From CAWJTN01 sp963845895 (GTDB lineage: Bacteria; Patescibacteriota; Microgenomatia; UBA1406; GWC2-37-13), in the NCBI GenBank assembly GCA_963845895.1, contig CAWJTN010000001.1, forward strand, positions 62,001-126,000: a DNA stretch of 64,000 nucleotides, given 5' to 3'. Positions 16,267 through 24,185 of this stretch are shown in pieces (the first letter of the stretch is position 1; every line of letters begins with the position of its first letter). The notes beneath the pieces were generated by a model, which ran no database searches, had not been told where the DNA came from, and saw only the letters and a program-made list of their open reading frames with translations. The position numbers and the translations under genes were made by a program.

Positions 16267-18091
16267 ATGACAATGTCTCATCTCAAGTTAAGAGAATTAT
16301 TTTCTAAATATTGGCAAAAAAAAGACCATAAAGAGGTTCCGCCAATTCCTCTTGTCCCCAAAGACGATCCAACAACTCTGTTTACCGGTTCAGGAATGCA
16401 ACAGCTTGTCCCGTATCTTCTTGGCGAACCTCATCCTTTAGGTGAAGATTATATAATATACAACCTTGCTTTCGTTCACAAGACATAGAAGAAGTTGGCG
16501 ACAACAGACATACCACTTTTTTTGAAATGATGGGCAATTGGTCATTGGGCACCTATTTTAAAGAAGAACAGTTAGAATGGTGTTGGAATTTTTTTACTAA
16601 AGAACTTTCGCTTCCTAAAGAAAAACTTTATATCTCAGTATTTACTGGCACAAAAACAATCCCCAAAGATTCAGAATCTGTTGAAATTTGGAAAAAATTG
16701 GGTGTATCAGAAAATAAAATATACTTTTATGGACCGGAAAAAAATTGGTGGTCAAGAGCAGGTGTCCCTGAAAAAATGCCGCCAGGAGAACCGGGTGGAG
16801 TCACCAGCGAAATATTTTATCAATTTACCCAAGTTCAACATAATCCCAAATATGGACCAAAATGTCATCCAAACTGTGATTGTGGAAGATTTTTGGAAAT
16901 TGGAAATTCTGTTTTCATGCAGTATAAAAAAGAAAAAGATGGAATCATAAAAGAACTTTCAAAAAAAAACGTAGATTTTGGTGGCGGACTGGAACGAATG
17001 CTAGCGGCTATAAATAATAATCCCGATATTTTTATAACTGATATTTTTAAAACTATTGTTAATGTTATTGAACAACAATCGGGTAAAAAATACTTTGGCT
17101 TTAAATATCAAACATCGATGAGAGTTATTGCTGATCATCTTAAGGGTGCAGTCTTTATGGCAAAGAATGGCGTTGAACCAGGCAACAAAGACCAAGGATA
17201 TATTATGAGACGATTAATAAGAAGAGCTGTTGTTAAAATGATGGAATTGGATGTTGGACCATTGAAAGATAATTGTAACCAATTTGTGCAGCAATTGTCA
17301 GTAAATATAATAATATCGATTTTCAATCAAACGAATAGCGAATAAATTACATATAGTTATTAAAGATGAAGATTGAAAATTTTGAACGAACATCGACATG
17401 GAAAGTAAACAAGTTTAAAAGAACTCAACTAGCAATAAATGGAAAATAGTTTTTGATTTAAAACAAATCCATGGATATCCGCCCGAAAGTAGCAATCGAA
17501 ATTCTAGAAGGAAGGGGCATAAATTTCGATAAACAAAAAGTTCAAACAAGAATACAGGCAAATTTAATAAACATCAAGAACTGTCTAGAAAAACTTGAGC
17601 TGAAATATTTAAAGGAGGACTAACTAATTAAAGCAACAAGTATTAAAATATCACACAGCCACTCATCTTTTACATCAGGCTCTATTTGATATTTTAGGAA
17701 CGGGTATAAGACAGGAGGGTCAAATATTACTTCAGAGAGGTTACGATTTGATTTTTATTATCCAAAAAAACCGACTGAAAGGAAATTAAAAAAGTAACTG
17801 ATATTATTAACAAAAAAATAAAAGAAAAACTTCCGATTTACTTACAAAATAATTCCTAAAAAAGAAGCTTTCAAAATTGGAGCCAAATCTTTTTTTCGTG
17901 AAAAATATCCTGAAAAAGTAAAAGTTTATTTTATAGGTGGTTCGACAAGCTCACCACAAGTAGCTTATTCAAAAGAATTCTGCGGAGGACCACATGTAAA
18001 AAACACAAGTGAGATAAATCACATAAATATATATAAACTGGAGAAGATTGGTAGCAACATCTATCGTATCTACGCTCAAATAAATCCGATT
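16267..18091 (+). pseudogene. alaS: Alanyl-tRNA synthetase gene broken by many frameshifts
   Basis: The whole AlaRS can be traced through three frames. First comes LRELFSKYW...LFTGSGMQQL (16267-16460). After one shift follows CFRSQDIEEVGDNRHTTFFE, then MMGNWSLG and an intact catalytic region to MRRLIRRAVVKMMELDVGP (to about 17270). Beyond it are pieces of the middle and editing domains: IENFERT, HGYPPE, VAIEILEGRGINFDKQK, KHQELSR, FKGGL, HTATHLLHQALFDILG (zinc HxxxH), GSNITSERLRFDF, and FREKYPEKVKVYFIGG with SKEFCGGPHVKNT. At least eight indels occur, most after 17270. No large deletion is seen, and the expected product is about 605 residues, ending soon after the SAD domain without a DHHA1 tail. 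An intact alaS must exist elsewhere if this is real decay. Confidence 0.88.
17939..17962 (+). repeat. Dispersed repeat inserted between conserved AlaRS motifs
   Basis: The segment GGTTCGACAAGCTCACCAC and following bases reads GGSTSSPQVA in frame just before YSKEFCGGPHV, where AlaRS has a short turn. The core TTCGACAAGC is shared with the repeat in the amidohydrolase (10233-10260). Confidence 0.55.
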
Positions 18092-18128
18092 GACAAAATT
18101 ATAATTATATCGTTTATAGTTTTAGATT

Positions 18129-18953
18129 ATGCCAAGAAAAAGAATTCTCCGTCCTCCACAACCATCCAATTTACTGATTATTCTTCTTATAGCTGTGTCT
18201 TTTTTTGCCGGATATTTATTTTTTAAAGTAAGAAGCCTTGAAAAAGGAACAACGGCGGGAACGGCAACACAGCAACAAAATCAACAACAAACCCAACAAA
18301 CACAGCCGCCAGCAACTACTGTTTCTATTAATAATGTAAAAAAATTATTTTCCAGTGGATATATTCATTTCGGCAATGCAAACAGTAAAATACTGATTAT
18401 GGAAATAACTGACCCAAGCTGCCCATACTGCCACGCAGCCGCAGGACAGGATCCAGAACTTAGTAAACAGATGGGTTCTACTTTTCAATATATTAGCGAT
18501 GGAGGAACATATGATCCACCTTTGACAGAAATTAAAAAATTGGTTGATAACGGTAAAGCATCCTTCGCAATGATTTTCGGGAACGGTCACGGAAATGGAA
18601 TGCTTGGTATGCAGGCGCTTTACTGCGCTTTTGACAAAGGTAAGTTTTGGGAAGTGCATGATAAAATCATGTCAAATGACGGATATAATCTTTTGAATAA
18701 TACTTTACAAAATAATAAAAAAAATATTCCGCAGTTAGTCGACTTTTTATCGAACACAATGGATTCAAACTATTTATCAGATTGTTTGACAAGCGGAAAA
18801 TACGAACAAACTTTAACCAGAGACGAACAACTCGACCCAACTTTTAATTTCCAAGGAACTCCACATTTTGTAATCAATACGACGATCTACGGCGGAGCTG
18901 TAAACTATAAAGGGACGATGGATCAAGAAGTCAATAAACTACTTTCGAACTAA
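18129..18953 (+). CDS. Membrane-anchored DsbA/thioredoxin-like oxidoreductase
   Basis: A basic start (MPRKRILRPP) precedes one membrane helix (LLIILLIAVSFFAGYLFF) and a Gln/Thr-rich linker. The domain has the active site CPYC (DPSCPYCHAAA) and a cis-proline loop (GTPHFVIN), and ends IYGGAVNYKGTMDQEV, like BdbD/DsbA family Thioredoxin_4 proteins. It probably oxidises or isomerises disulfides on the outer face. Two further cysteines (YCAFD and SDCLTSG) might form a second disulfide. The gene starts within about 40 bases of the end of the broken alaS. Confidence 0.88.
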   Translation: MPRKRILRPPQPSNLLIILLIAVSFFAGYLFFKVRSLEKGTTAGTATQQQNQQQTQQTQPPATTVSINNVKKLFSSGYIHFGNANSKILIMEITDPSCPYCHAAAGQDPELSKQMGSTFQYISDGGTYDPPLTEIKKLVDNGKASFAMIFGNGHGNGMLGMQALYCAFDKGKFWEVHDKIMSNDGYNLLNNTLQNNKKNIPQLVDFLSNTMDSNYLSDCLTSGKYEQTLTRDEQLDPTFNFQGTPHFVINTTIYGGAVNYKGTMDQEVNKLLSN

Positions 18954-19061
18954 CTGAGCCTATAATCGCTACATACGAACACCTTCTGAAAGAATATACT
19001 GATATTTATTCTGTCTTATCAAGATTTTTTAAATAACTGTAATACCTTATTTTAATAATAT

Positions 19062-19478
19062 TTATAGAATTTTTTTGATATTTTCAAATTTACCAATTTG
19101 CTTAAAATGCTTATCGAATGCAAAATAGTATTTGACATTTAATTTTTCCATTATTAAAAAACTTAACATATCAGTAAAACTGTAATCTTTATCTTTAAAT
19201 TTGATAATGCATTTTATAGCTTCTTTTTCAATATTTTCTTCAGGTCTAATTACGTTAAAATCATTATAAGCATTATTTAACCACTCAGTAGCAATTTTTA
19301 TATCGTTCAATCTACTTAAAAGTAATGCATGCGTTTCTGCGATTACAAAATTAGATATAATATTGAAATACTTTTGTTCTATTTTTTTTAGAATTCTTAA
19401 AGATTCTTTATGATTATTATCATTTTTGTTAATAATAGCTGCGATCGCAGATGTATCAAAAAATACTGATTTATTCAT
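19062..19478 (-). CDS. PIN-domain ribonuclease (VapC-like)
   Basis: The 138 residues show the PIN acidic pattern: D8 in FFDTSAIAAII, E in FVIAETHALL, and a C-terminal D in DYSFTDMLSFLIM followed by AFDKHF. PIN proteins are Mg-dependent RNases, often toxins. No VapB-like antitoxin precedes it; instead it lies six bases after a 156-residue gene of unknown function, third in a tight minus-strand run. It is either a toxin with an unusual partner or the nuclease of a small defence-type cassette (inference). Confidence 0.82.
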   Translation of the reverse strand: MNKSVFFDTSAIAAIINKNDNNHKESLRILKKIEQKYFNIISNFVIAETHALLLSRLNDIKIATEWLNNAYNDFNVIRPEENIEKEAIKCIIKFKDKDYSFTDMLSFLIMEKLNVKYYFAFDKHFKQIGKFENIKKIL

Positions 19479-19484
19479 TTAATA

Positions 19485-19955
19485 TTAAAGTTTATTTTTT
19501 GAAGTTGATAAATTTTTTGGTCCCTTTCCTTTACCAGCAAGTGTTGACAAACTTGAAGTAGTTTTTAATAGTTTAAAACTACTAATAACTTTATCAGGAT
19601 CGCTATATAAATCGAGGTTTATTATATTTAAATACCCAGTATTTCCTTCAGGATATATTGAATTTATAGAATTAGTATTATCTTTCTTAAATATTATGGT
19701 ATTAGTATCTATTTTAGAGGTATCACATAACTCAATAAAATAATCCTCAAAAAGATTACCTTTTATATTATTTTTAGTATATATAATATTTTTCAATTGA
19801 AAAAAAACCTCACGGTTTACTGCCCTTAAAGAATCGTCATCTTCGTATATTAATGAGTTTGTATATTCATGAAATAAATAATCCATAATAATAGGATTAA
19901 AATAAGCACTATTTAACATTTCTCGATTATCAAATTGATCTTGAATACCATCCAT
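19485..19955 (-). CDS. Unknown protein, middle gene of the PIN cassette
   Basis: The 156-residue protein is acidic and Asn-rich (DDDSLRAVNREVFFQLKNIIYTK early; NLDLYSDPDKVISSFKLLKT later) with a basic Gly/Lys tail (AGKGKGPKNL). I see no membrane segment or known motif. It starts one base after the stop of the 239-residue gene and ends six bases before the PIN gene, so the three are very probably co-transcribed. It might be the partner of the PIN protein, but there is no direct evidence. Confidence 0.6.
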   Translation of the reverse strand: MDGIQDQFDNREMLNSAYFNPIIMDYLFHEYTNSLIYEDDDSLRAVNREVFFQLKNIIYTKNNIKGNLFEDYFIELCDTSKIDTNTIIFKKDNTNSINSIYPEGNTGYLNIINLDLYSDPDKVISSFKLLKTTSSLSTLAGKGKGPKNLSTSKNKL

Positions 19956-19956
19956 A

Positions 19957-20676
19957 TTAAATTTTAAATAAATCTTTTTTAATTAAGTCTATCTCTTTAT
20001 AAGATAGTTTTATGAACTTTTCTATAGATGAACTATTTACTAAAATTTGATTTTCTTTTAACGTATTTATATCATAATTAATTTGAACTGCTTTATCATT
20101 TTGTAGGTCTGTTTTATTTCTTAAAGTTGTCATTTTTACCCATTTGTTGACTTCAAATGAATCCAGCTTATCTTTAAATAAAATATTAAATTGAGTTGTA
20201 TAGGTTTTATCATTTAATTTGTCTTTAAGTAAAGTCCTTTCTAAAAAGGTTTTTGAACTGATAGTTAACTCTTCTATTGTTTCAATAACTGCAGCTAATC
20301 TATTTGAATTTGCATCAAAACGAACAACTAAAATTGAATATATATTTATTAAATATTTAATTACTTCTTGGATGTCAGTATCTATATTATTTGTAACCGG
20401 ATTTTTATAGTTTACAAAAAGATCTACTCGGTTTAATCCTATATTACAGGTAAATTTCCCATCTTTACTATTTAAAATAATTCTAGGTATTTCTTGTGGT
20501 GCGTCTGCCGGTATTGGTAATATTGATTCTAATCCGTTAAATGGTAATTTTGGCGATTCTTTTAAATTTACAGCAATTTTAGCAGGCGAAGACATATCAA
20601 TATTACTTAGAAAAAGTACTCCTTGGAATTTCATTACCATAGATCGGCTTACGAATTTTTCGTCATTAGTTGTCAT
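19957..20676 (-). CDS. Unknown protein, first gene of the PIN cassette
   Basis: The 239-residue protein has a beta-rich N-terminal half (MKFQGVLFLSNIDMS, AKIAVNLKES, IPRIILNSKDGKFTCNIGLNRVDLF) and a helical middle (DIQEVIKYLINIYSILVVRFDANSNRLAAVIE). I do not recognise the family. It starts 20 bases downstream of an AT-rich -10-like region (TATAAT and TATAAA around 20683-20695) and has no Shine-Dalgarno site. As first gene of a three-gene unit ending in a PIN nuclease it could be a sensor or antitoxin; this is speculation. Confidence 0.6.
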   Translation of the reverse strand: MTTNDEKFVSRSMVMKFQGVLFLSNIDMSSPAKIAVNLKESPKLPFNGLESILPIPADAPQEIPRIILNSKDGKFTCNIGLNRVDLFVNYKNPVTNNIDTDIQEVIKYLINIYSILVVRFDANSNRLAAVIETIEELTISSKTFLERTLLKDKLNDKTYTTQFNILFKDKLDSFEVNKWVKMTTLRNKTDLQNDKAVQINYDINTLKENQILVNSSSIEKFIKLSYKEIDLIKKDLFKI

Positions 20677-20833
20677 ACAGTTTTATACTATATTATAATC
20701 TATGTGTTAATCAAGTTCAATATTTTTAGGTTGTTAATATGATGTATATGCTAAAATATTAATGTGAAAATTAATGATGTATCATTTTTTGATAAAGTAA
20801 TAAAGTACACCCTTAGGGTAAACAGGCACAAAA

Positions 20834-20944
20834 TTACTTTTTAATCAGCATTTTAAATTTATTTATTCTTTTTCTTGCTTTTTCTTTAAACCAAGTTGGA
20901 GTCCGATACCCAAGTTTTTTGAAGCCACTACTCTGTTTTGCCAT
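20834..20944 (-). CDS. 36-residue basic ORF directly after tRNA-Glu
   Basis: Reading the minus strand, an ATG six bases past the tRNA-Glu 3' end opens a frame beginning MAKQSSGFKKLGYRTPTW and ending FKMLIKK-stop. Of 36 residues, 14 are Lys or Arg, which suggests RNA or ribosome binding. It would be co-transcribed with the tRNA. No homolog comes to mind. Its short length limits confidence, but start, stop and composition look protein-like. Confidence 0.4.
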   Translation of the reverse strand: MAKQSSGFKKLGYRTPTWFKEKARKRINKFKMLIKK

Positions 20945-20949
20945 ATTGT

Positions 20950-21022
20950 GCCGCCAACGAGATTCGAACTCGTAATCCCCACCTTGAGAAGGTGATGTCC
21001 TAAACCGTTAGACGATGGCGGC
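20950..21022 (-). tRNA. tRNA-Glu (CTC)
   Basis: On the minus strand the 73-nt sequence folds as a cloverleaf: acceptor GCCGCCA with TGGCGGC; a D-arm; an anticodon stem TCACC/GGTGG closing the loop TTCTCAA, anticodon CTC; and a T-arm ACGAG-TTCGAAT-CTCGT. CTC reads GAG (Glu). The 3' CCA is not encoded, so it must be added enzymatically. Confidence 0.95.
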
Positions 21023-21062
21023 AATTGACATTTAAACAAAAATATAGTACTATTTTAACATC

Positions 21063-21215
21063 AATCCCCAACTATGACAATAAGGGGATTAATTTTTTTG
21101 TACTCTCACTTTTTGAACTAAGTGAAAAATAGTGAGAGTAAACCCGCCTAAATTCGCCCTTTGTGACGTCGAGTGAATAACGAAGAGTTAAGTCACAAAG
21201 TAAGAATAGGCGGGT
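21063..21215. ncRNA. Array of three hairpins between tRNA-Glu and greA
   Basis: Three stem-loops follow in order. AATCCCC...GGGGATT (21063-21090) precedes a T7 run on the plus strand, like an intrinsic terminator. TACTCTCACT...AGTGAGAGTA (21101-21140) has about 14 pairs with one bulge. ACCCGCCT...AGGCGGGT (21142-21215) has outer and inner arms (CTTTGTGAC/GTCACAAAG) around a 24-base loop. No ORF overlaps them. They could be dispersed repeats or a structured leader for greA; strand and transcription are unknown. Confidence 0.5.
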
Positions 21216-21264
21216 GAATTAAGTTTTGAAGTAAGATATGGAGGATACATAATTTTTACAACTT

Positions 21265-21723
21265 ATGAAAAAAACGCAACTGACAAAAGACGGGTTTGAA
21301 AAAATAAAGAAAGAGTTGGACGAGCTAACAAAAAATAAAAGACCTAATGCTATAGAGAGGCTTCAGAAAGCCAGAGCAATGGGCGATCTGTCTGAAAACA
21401 GCGAATATACTGCAGCCAAAGAAGAACTTGCCTTTGTTGAAGGAAGAATTCGTGAGATTGAAGAAATATTGAAAAACGTTGAGATTGTTCAAAATCATAA
21501 TCATACTGCTGTAATTTCATTGGGCTCCTTTGTAATTGTCGAAGCAAATGGTGAAAAAAGTCGGTTAAATATTGTTGGTGAATTTGAGGCAGACCCAATG
21601 CAAAAAAAACTTTCTTCAACTTCTCCCATCGGTAAAGCTTTACTAGGAAAGAGAGTTGGCGAAGAAGTCAAAATTGATGTTCCCGATGGAAAAATAACCT
21701 ACAAAATCCTAGAAATAAAATGA
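21265..21723 (+). CDS. greA: Transcription elongation factor GreA
   Basis: The 152 residues match GreA: N-terminal coiled coil (GFEKIKKELDELTKNKRPNAIERLQ) with the family signature ARAMGDLSENSEYTAAKEEL at its tip, then the C-terminal FKBP-like domain ending PIGKALLGKRVGEEVKID and PDGKITYKILEI. It rescues backtracked RNA polymerase by stimulating transcript cleavage. It ends with TGA, and lysS begins 12 bases later, so the two are probably an operon. Confidence 0.96.
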   Translation: MKKTQLTKDGFEKIKKELDELTKNKRPNAIERLQKARAMGDLSENSEYTAAKEELAFVEGRIREIEEILKNVEIVQNHNHTAVISLGSFVIVEANGEKSRLNIVGEFEADPMQKKLSSTSPIGKALLGKRVGEEVKIDVPDGKITYKILEIK

Positions 21724-21735
21724 TAAAATATCTTC

Positions 21736-23346
21736 ATGATCTGGGTTGATCGGGAAGTAAAAAAAATAATGGGTTTACCCCGAGTGAAACGAGGGGTTTA
21801 CCCCGAGGGTTCACTCCGAGGGGAATGGGTTGACGATATGAAAACTCCTTCTGGCCGGATTCATGTTGGTTCGCTTCGGGGAGTAATAGTCCACGACCTC
21901 ATCTATAAAGTGTTAAAAGAAAACAAAGTAAAAACAAAGTTTTCTTATGTTTTCAACGACATGGATCCAATGGATGCTATTCCTTCTTATTTGAATCAAA
22001 AAAAATATTCCAAATATGCAGGGTTTCCTCTATTTAAAATCCCTTCTCCTCATGAAGGATATGAAAACTTTGCAAAATACTTTGCGCTTGAATTTGCTGA
22101 AACCTTCAATAAATTGAACTGTCATCCTAAAATTATTTGGTCTTCTGAACTGTATCTTTCAGGAAAAATGAATGAGGTGATAAAAGAGATTTTGAACAAA
22201 GTAGAGATTATAAGAAAAATTTATCTCGAAGTTGCCAAAGCGAGAAAGGGAAACGACTGGTATCCATTTCAGGTCATCTGTGAGAAGTGTGGAAGAGTCG
22301 GAACAACCTATGTCTATAAATGGGATGGCGAGAAGGTTTATTACCGTTGTCTTCCCAAACTGGTGAGTTGGGCAGTAGGTTGTAGACATGAAGGAAAAAT
22401 TTCTCCTTTTTACGGTAAAGGCAAATTGGTCTGGAAACTTGATTGGCCAGCCCATTGGAAGGTAATGGGTGTGACCATCGAATGTTCCGGAAAAGATCAC
22501 ATGTCAGCTGGAGGATCATATGATATGGCTAAATCAATTTGTGAACGAGTTTTGAACTATCCCCCTCCCTATGCATTTGGATATGAGTGGTTTACTATCG
22601 GAGGAAAAAAGATGTCTTCATCAAAAGGAATTGGGACATCGGCCAAAGAAATCTCCTCAATTTTGCCTCCGGATCTTTTTAGATTTTTTATGGTGAGAAG
22701 TTCCATAAATACCCATCTGGACTTTAATCCCTATGGAGAAACAATCCCGAGATTATTTGATGATTATGATAAATGTATATCCGCATACTTTGATAAACTT
22801 GAAAAAAAAATCAGCAAAGATAAACAAGGTGAGGTGACTGAAGAGTTTGCGAGGATTATAGAGTTATCCGAGGTAAATCCGCTGCCAAAGAAAAGAATTT
22901 TCTTGCCCAGATTCAGGACCATTGCAAACTTATTAAAATCGAAAACAGATCTTTTTAGTTTTTTTGAAAAGCAAAAGGGTAAAAAATTAATTCCTGTTGA
23001 AAAAGAAATTTTGAAAGAACGCAAGATTTATGCAGCTATTTATTTAAAAAATTATGCTGAAGAAAGACAAATAACAATAAACAAAAAACAAGCCTCGATA
23101 TCTTTTTCTCCAAAGCAAAAAAAATTCTTAAAATTATTAGCAAAGAATTTGGAAAAGACTAAAAATTTAAGAGAGGAAATCCAAAAAAAAGTTTTCGATA
23201 CTATAAAAGAGAGTGGGCTAACTCCCAGGGAGGCGTTTCAAGCTTTTTATCAAAAGTTAACCGGAAAAGATTACGGTCCCAAAGCAGCTGATCTTATCTT
23301 AGATCTTGGAATAGACAAGATAATTGAAAAACTTAAGTGGTTTTAA
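21736..23346 (+). CDS. lysS: Class I lysyl-tRNA synthetase
   Basis: The class I Rossmann signatures are HIGH-like RIHVGS and KMSSS (GGKKMSSSKG), with the LysRS-I set DDMKTPSGRIHVGSLRG, YVFNDMDPMD and a Cys/His metal segment (CEKCGR). This is the archaeal-type LysRS, unrelated to class II LysS. The 536-residue length is normal. Codons 13-31 (about GLPRVKRGVYPEGSLRGEW) come from a double repeat inserted just before the conserved N-terminal block. The C-terminal part is the helical anticodon-binding cage. Its last four bases overlap the convergent phosphoribosyltransferase gene. Confidence 0.95.
   Translation: MIWVDREVKKIMGLPRVKRGVYPEGSLRGEWVDDMKTPSGRIHVGSLRGVIVHDLIYKVLKENKVKTKFSYVFNDMDPMDAIPSYLNQKKYSKYAGFPLFKIPSPHEGYENFAKYFALEFAETFNKLNCHPKIIWSSELYLSGKMNEVIKEILNKVEIIRKIYLEVAKARKGNDWYPFQVICEKCGRVGTTYVYKWDGEKVYYRCLPKLVSWAVGCRHEGKISPFYGKGKLVWKLDWPAHWKVMGVTIECSGKDHMSAGGSYDMAKSICERVLNYPPPYAFGYEWFTIGGKKMSSSKGIGTSAKEISSILPPDLFRFFMVRSSINTHLDFNPYGETIPRLFDDYDKCISAYFDKLEKKISKDKQGEVTEEFARIIELSEVNPLPKKRIFLPRFRTIANLLKSKTDLFSFFEKQKGKKLIPVEKEILKERKIYAAIYLKNYAEERQITINKKQASISFSPKQKKFLKLLAKNLEKTKNLREEIQKKVFDTIKESGLTPREAFQAFYQKLTGKDYGPKAADLILDLGIDKIIEKLKWF
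21771..21825 (+). repeat. Duplicated dispersed repeat in the 5' end of lysS
   Basis: GGGTTTACCCCGAG occurs twice, 23 bases apart (21771-21784 and 21794-21807), followed by GGTTCACTCCGAGGGGA. The whole segment is a multiple of three and stays in frame with lysS, adding about 18 residues. Confidence 0.75.
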
Positions 23347-23966
23347 TTCCTATCTACCAATTGACCAATGTTACCAATGTTTATAGTTTTAATTAATTTA
23401 AAACGATATGGATCCCACCTTTGAATAGCCTTTATTTCAATGTCGCCTGCAAAAATAGTTAAGCTTGGATATCTTGATAATAACAAATCAACGCCCTCTT
23501 TTAAGGCTATTACTGTAAAAACTGAAATACGATTAACTCTGGATTTAGCTAATATTGACTGAACTGTCTCGTCAATAGTCTTACCCGTAATTATAACGGC
23601 ATCATTAATTAAAGCTTCTTCGAATGATTGGTCTCTTGGAAAATCTACTGGCAATAACTGTCTTAAAGAGTCTCTCTTTGCACCAGCATTCATAAGATAG
23701 GAAGGAGACTGGGAGTGAATTGATTTTACGCCTTCATACATTGGGACTCCACCTCGCGGAATACCTATGATTACACTATTATCTTCTACAATTGGTTGTT
23801 GTTGTCCATCACGAACATTAACCAGCATTTGAGCAATGGCGAAAAGTCTTTTTCTTAATGGTTGTCCCCCTGTTTTTTCCTGCCGTATTTGATAAACCAA
23901 TTGTTCAATTGCTGGATTGTCCTTGCAAACTATCAGTCTGTTGTTAGAACCAAATAATCTTTCCAT
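23343..23966 (-). CDS. Phosphoribosyltransferase, uracil-PRTase-like
   Basis: The 207 residues have the type I PRTase layout with UPRTase-like spacing: IGIPRGGVPMYEGVKS where UPRTase has its RAGL loop, and INDAVIITGKTIDETVQS in place of the PRPP-binding DPMLATGGS motif. The substitutions make base specificity uncertain; uracil is the nearest guess. The gene is preceded by a promoter, a small hairpin and an intrinsic terminator only 19 bases from the ATG (see 23984-24088), so readthrough control is likely. A nearly identical leader precedes the gene at 25687-26541. Its 3' end overlaps lysS by four bases. Confidence 0.7.
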   Translation of the reverse strand: MERLFGSNNRLIVCKDNPAIEQLVYQIRQEKTGGQPLRKRLFAIAQMLVNVRDGQQQPIVEDNSVIIGIPRGGVPMYEGVKSIHSQSPSYLMNAGAKRDSLRQLLPVDFPRDQSFEEALINDAVIITGKTIDETVQSILAKSRVNRISVFTVIALKEGVDLLLSRYPSLTIFAGDIEIKAIQRWDPYRFKLIKTINIGNIGQLVDRN

Positions 23967-23983
23967 TGGATTTCCTATTTAAA

Positions 23984-24088
23984 CAAAAAAACCCGCGAAT
24001 GCGGGTTATAAATTGGGTAAGAATTTTTCTTGTTTCCTTACCATGAGAGAGTATATCAGATATGTGTAGAAATTTTCAAGAGATCAAA
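23984..24088 (-). promoter_or_regulatory. Promoter-hairpin-terminator leader, copy 1
   Basis: On the minus strand: conserved TTTGATCTC block (24080-24088), -35 TTGAAA (24074-24079), 18-bp spacer, -10 TATACT (24050-24055). A small hairpin follows with arms GGTAAG (24037-24042) and CTTACC (24016-24021), then an intrinsic terminator AACCCGC/GCGGGTT (23990-24007) and T7. The terminator is directly before the PRTase start, so the gene needs antitermination. An ATG five bases after the -10 opens a 12-codon frame (MVRKQEKFLPNL). The same order occurs in copy 2 at 26545-26647. Confidence 0.75.
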
Positions 24089-24103
24089 ATATATCAATCA
24101 GTC

Positions 24104-24121
24104 CAATCGATTAATCGATTG
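24104..24121. repeat. 18-bp perfect palindrome, copy 1 (guaA upstream region)
   Basis: CAATCGATTAATCGATTG reads the same on both strands. It recurs exactly at 27468-27485, inside a coding sequence. Here it lies between the divergent PRTase promoter and guaA and could be an operator or a dispersed element. Confidence 0.7.
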
Positions 24122-24185
24122 TACACTTATAGTTTTTTTTCACGTAATTGTAATTTGGTTTAGTTTATTTAGTTTATAATGTAAT

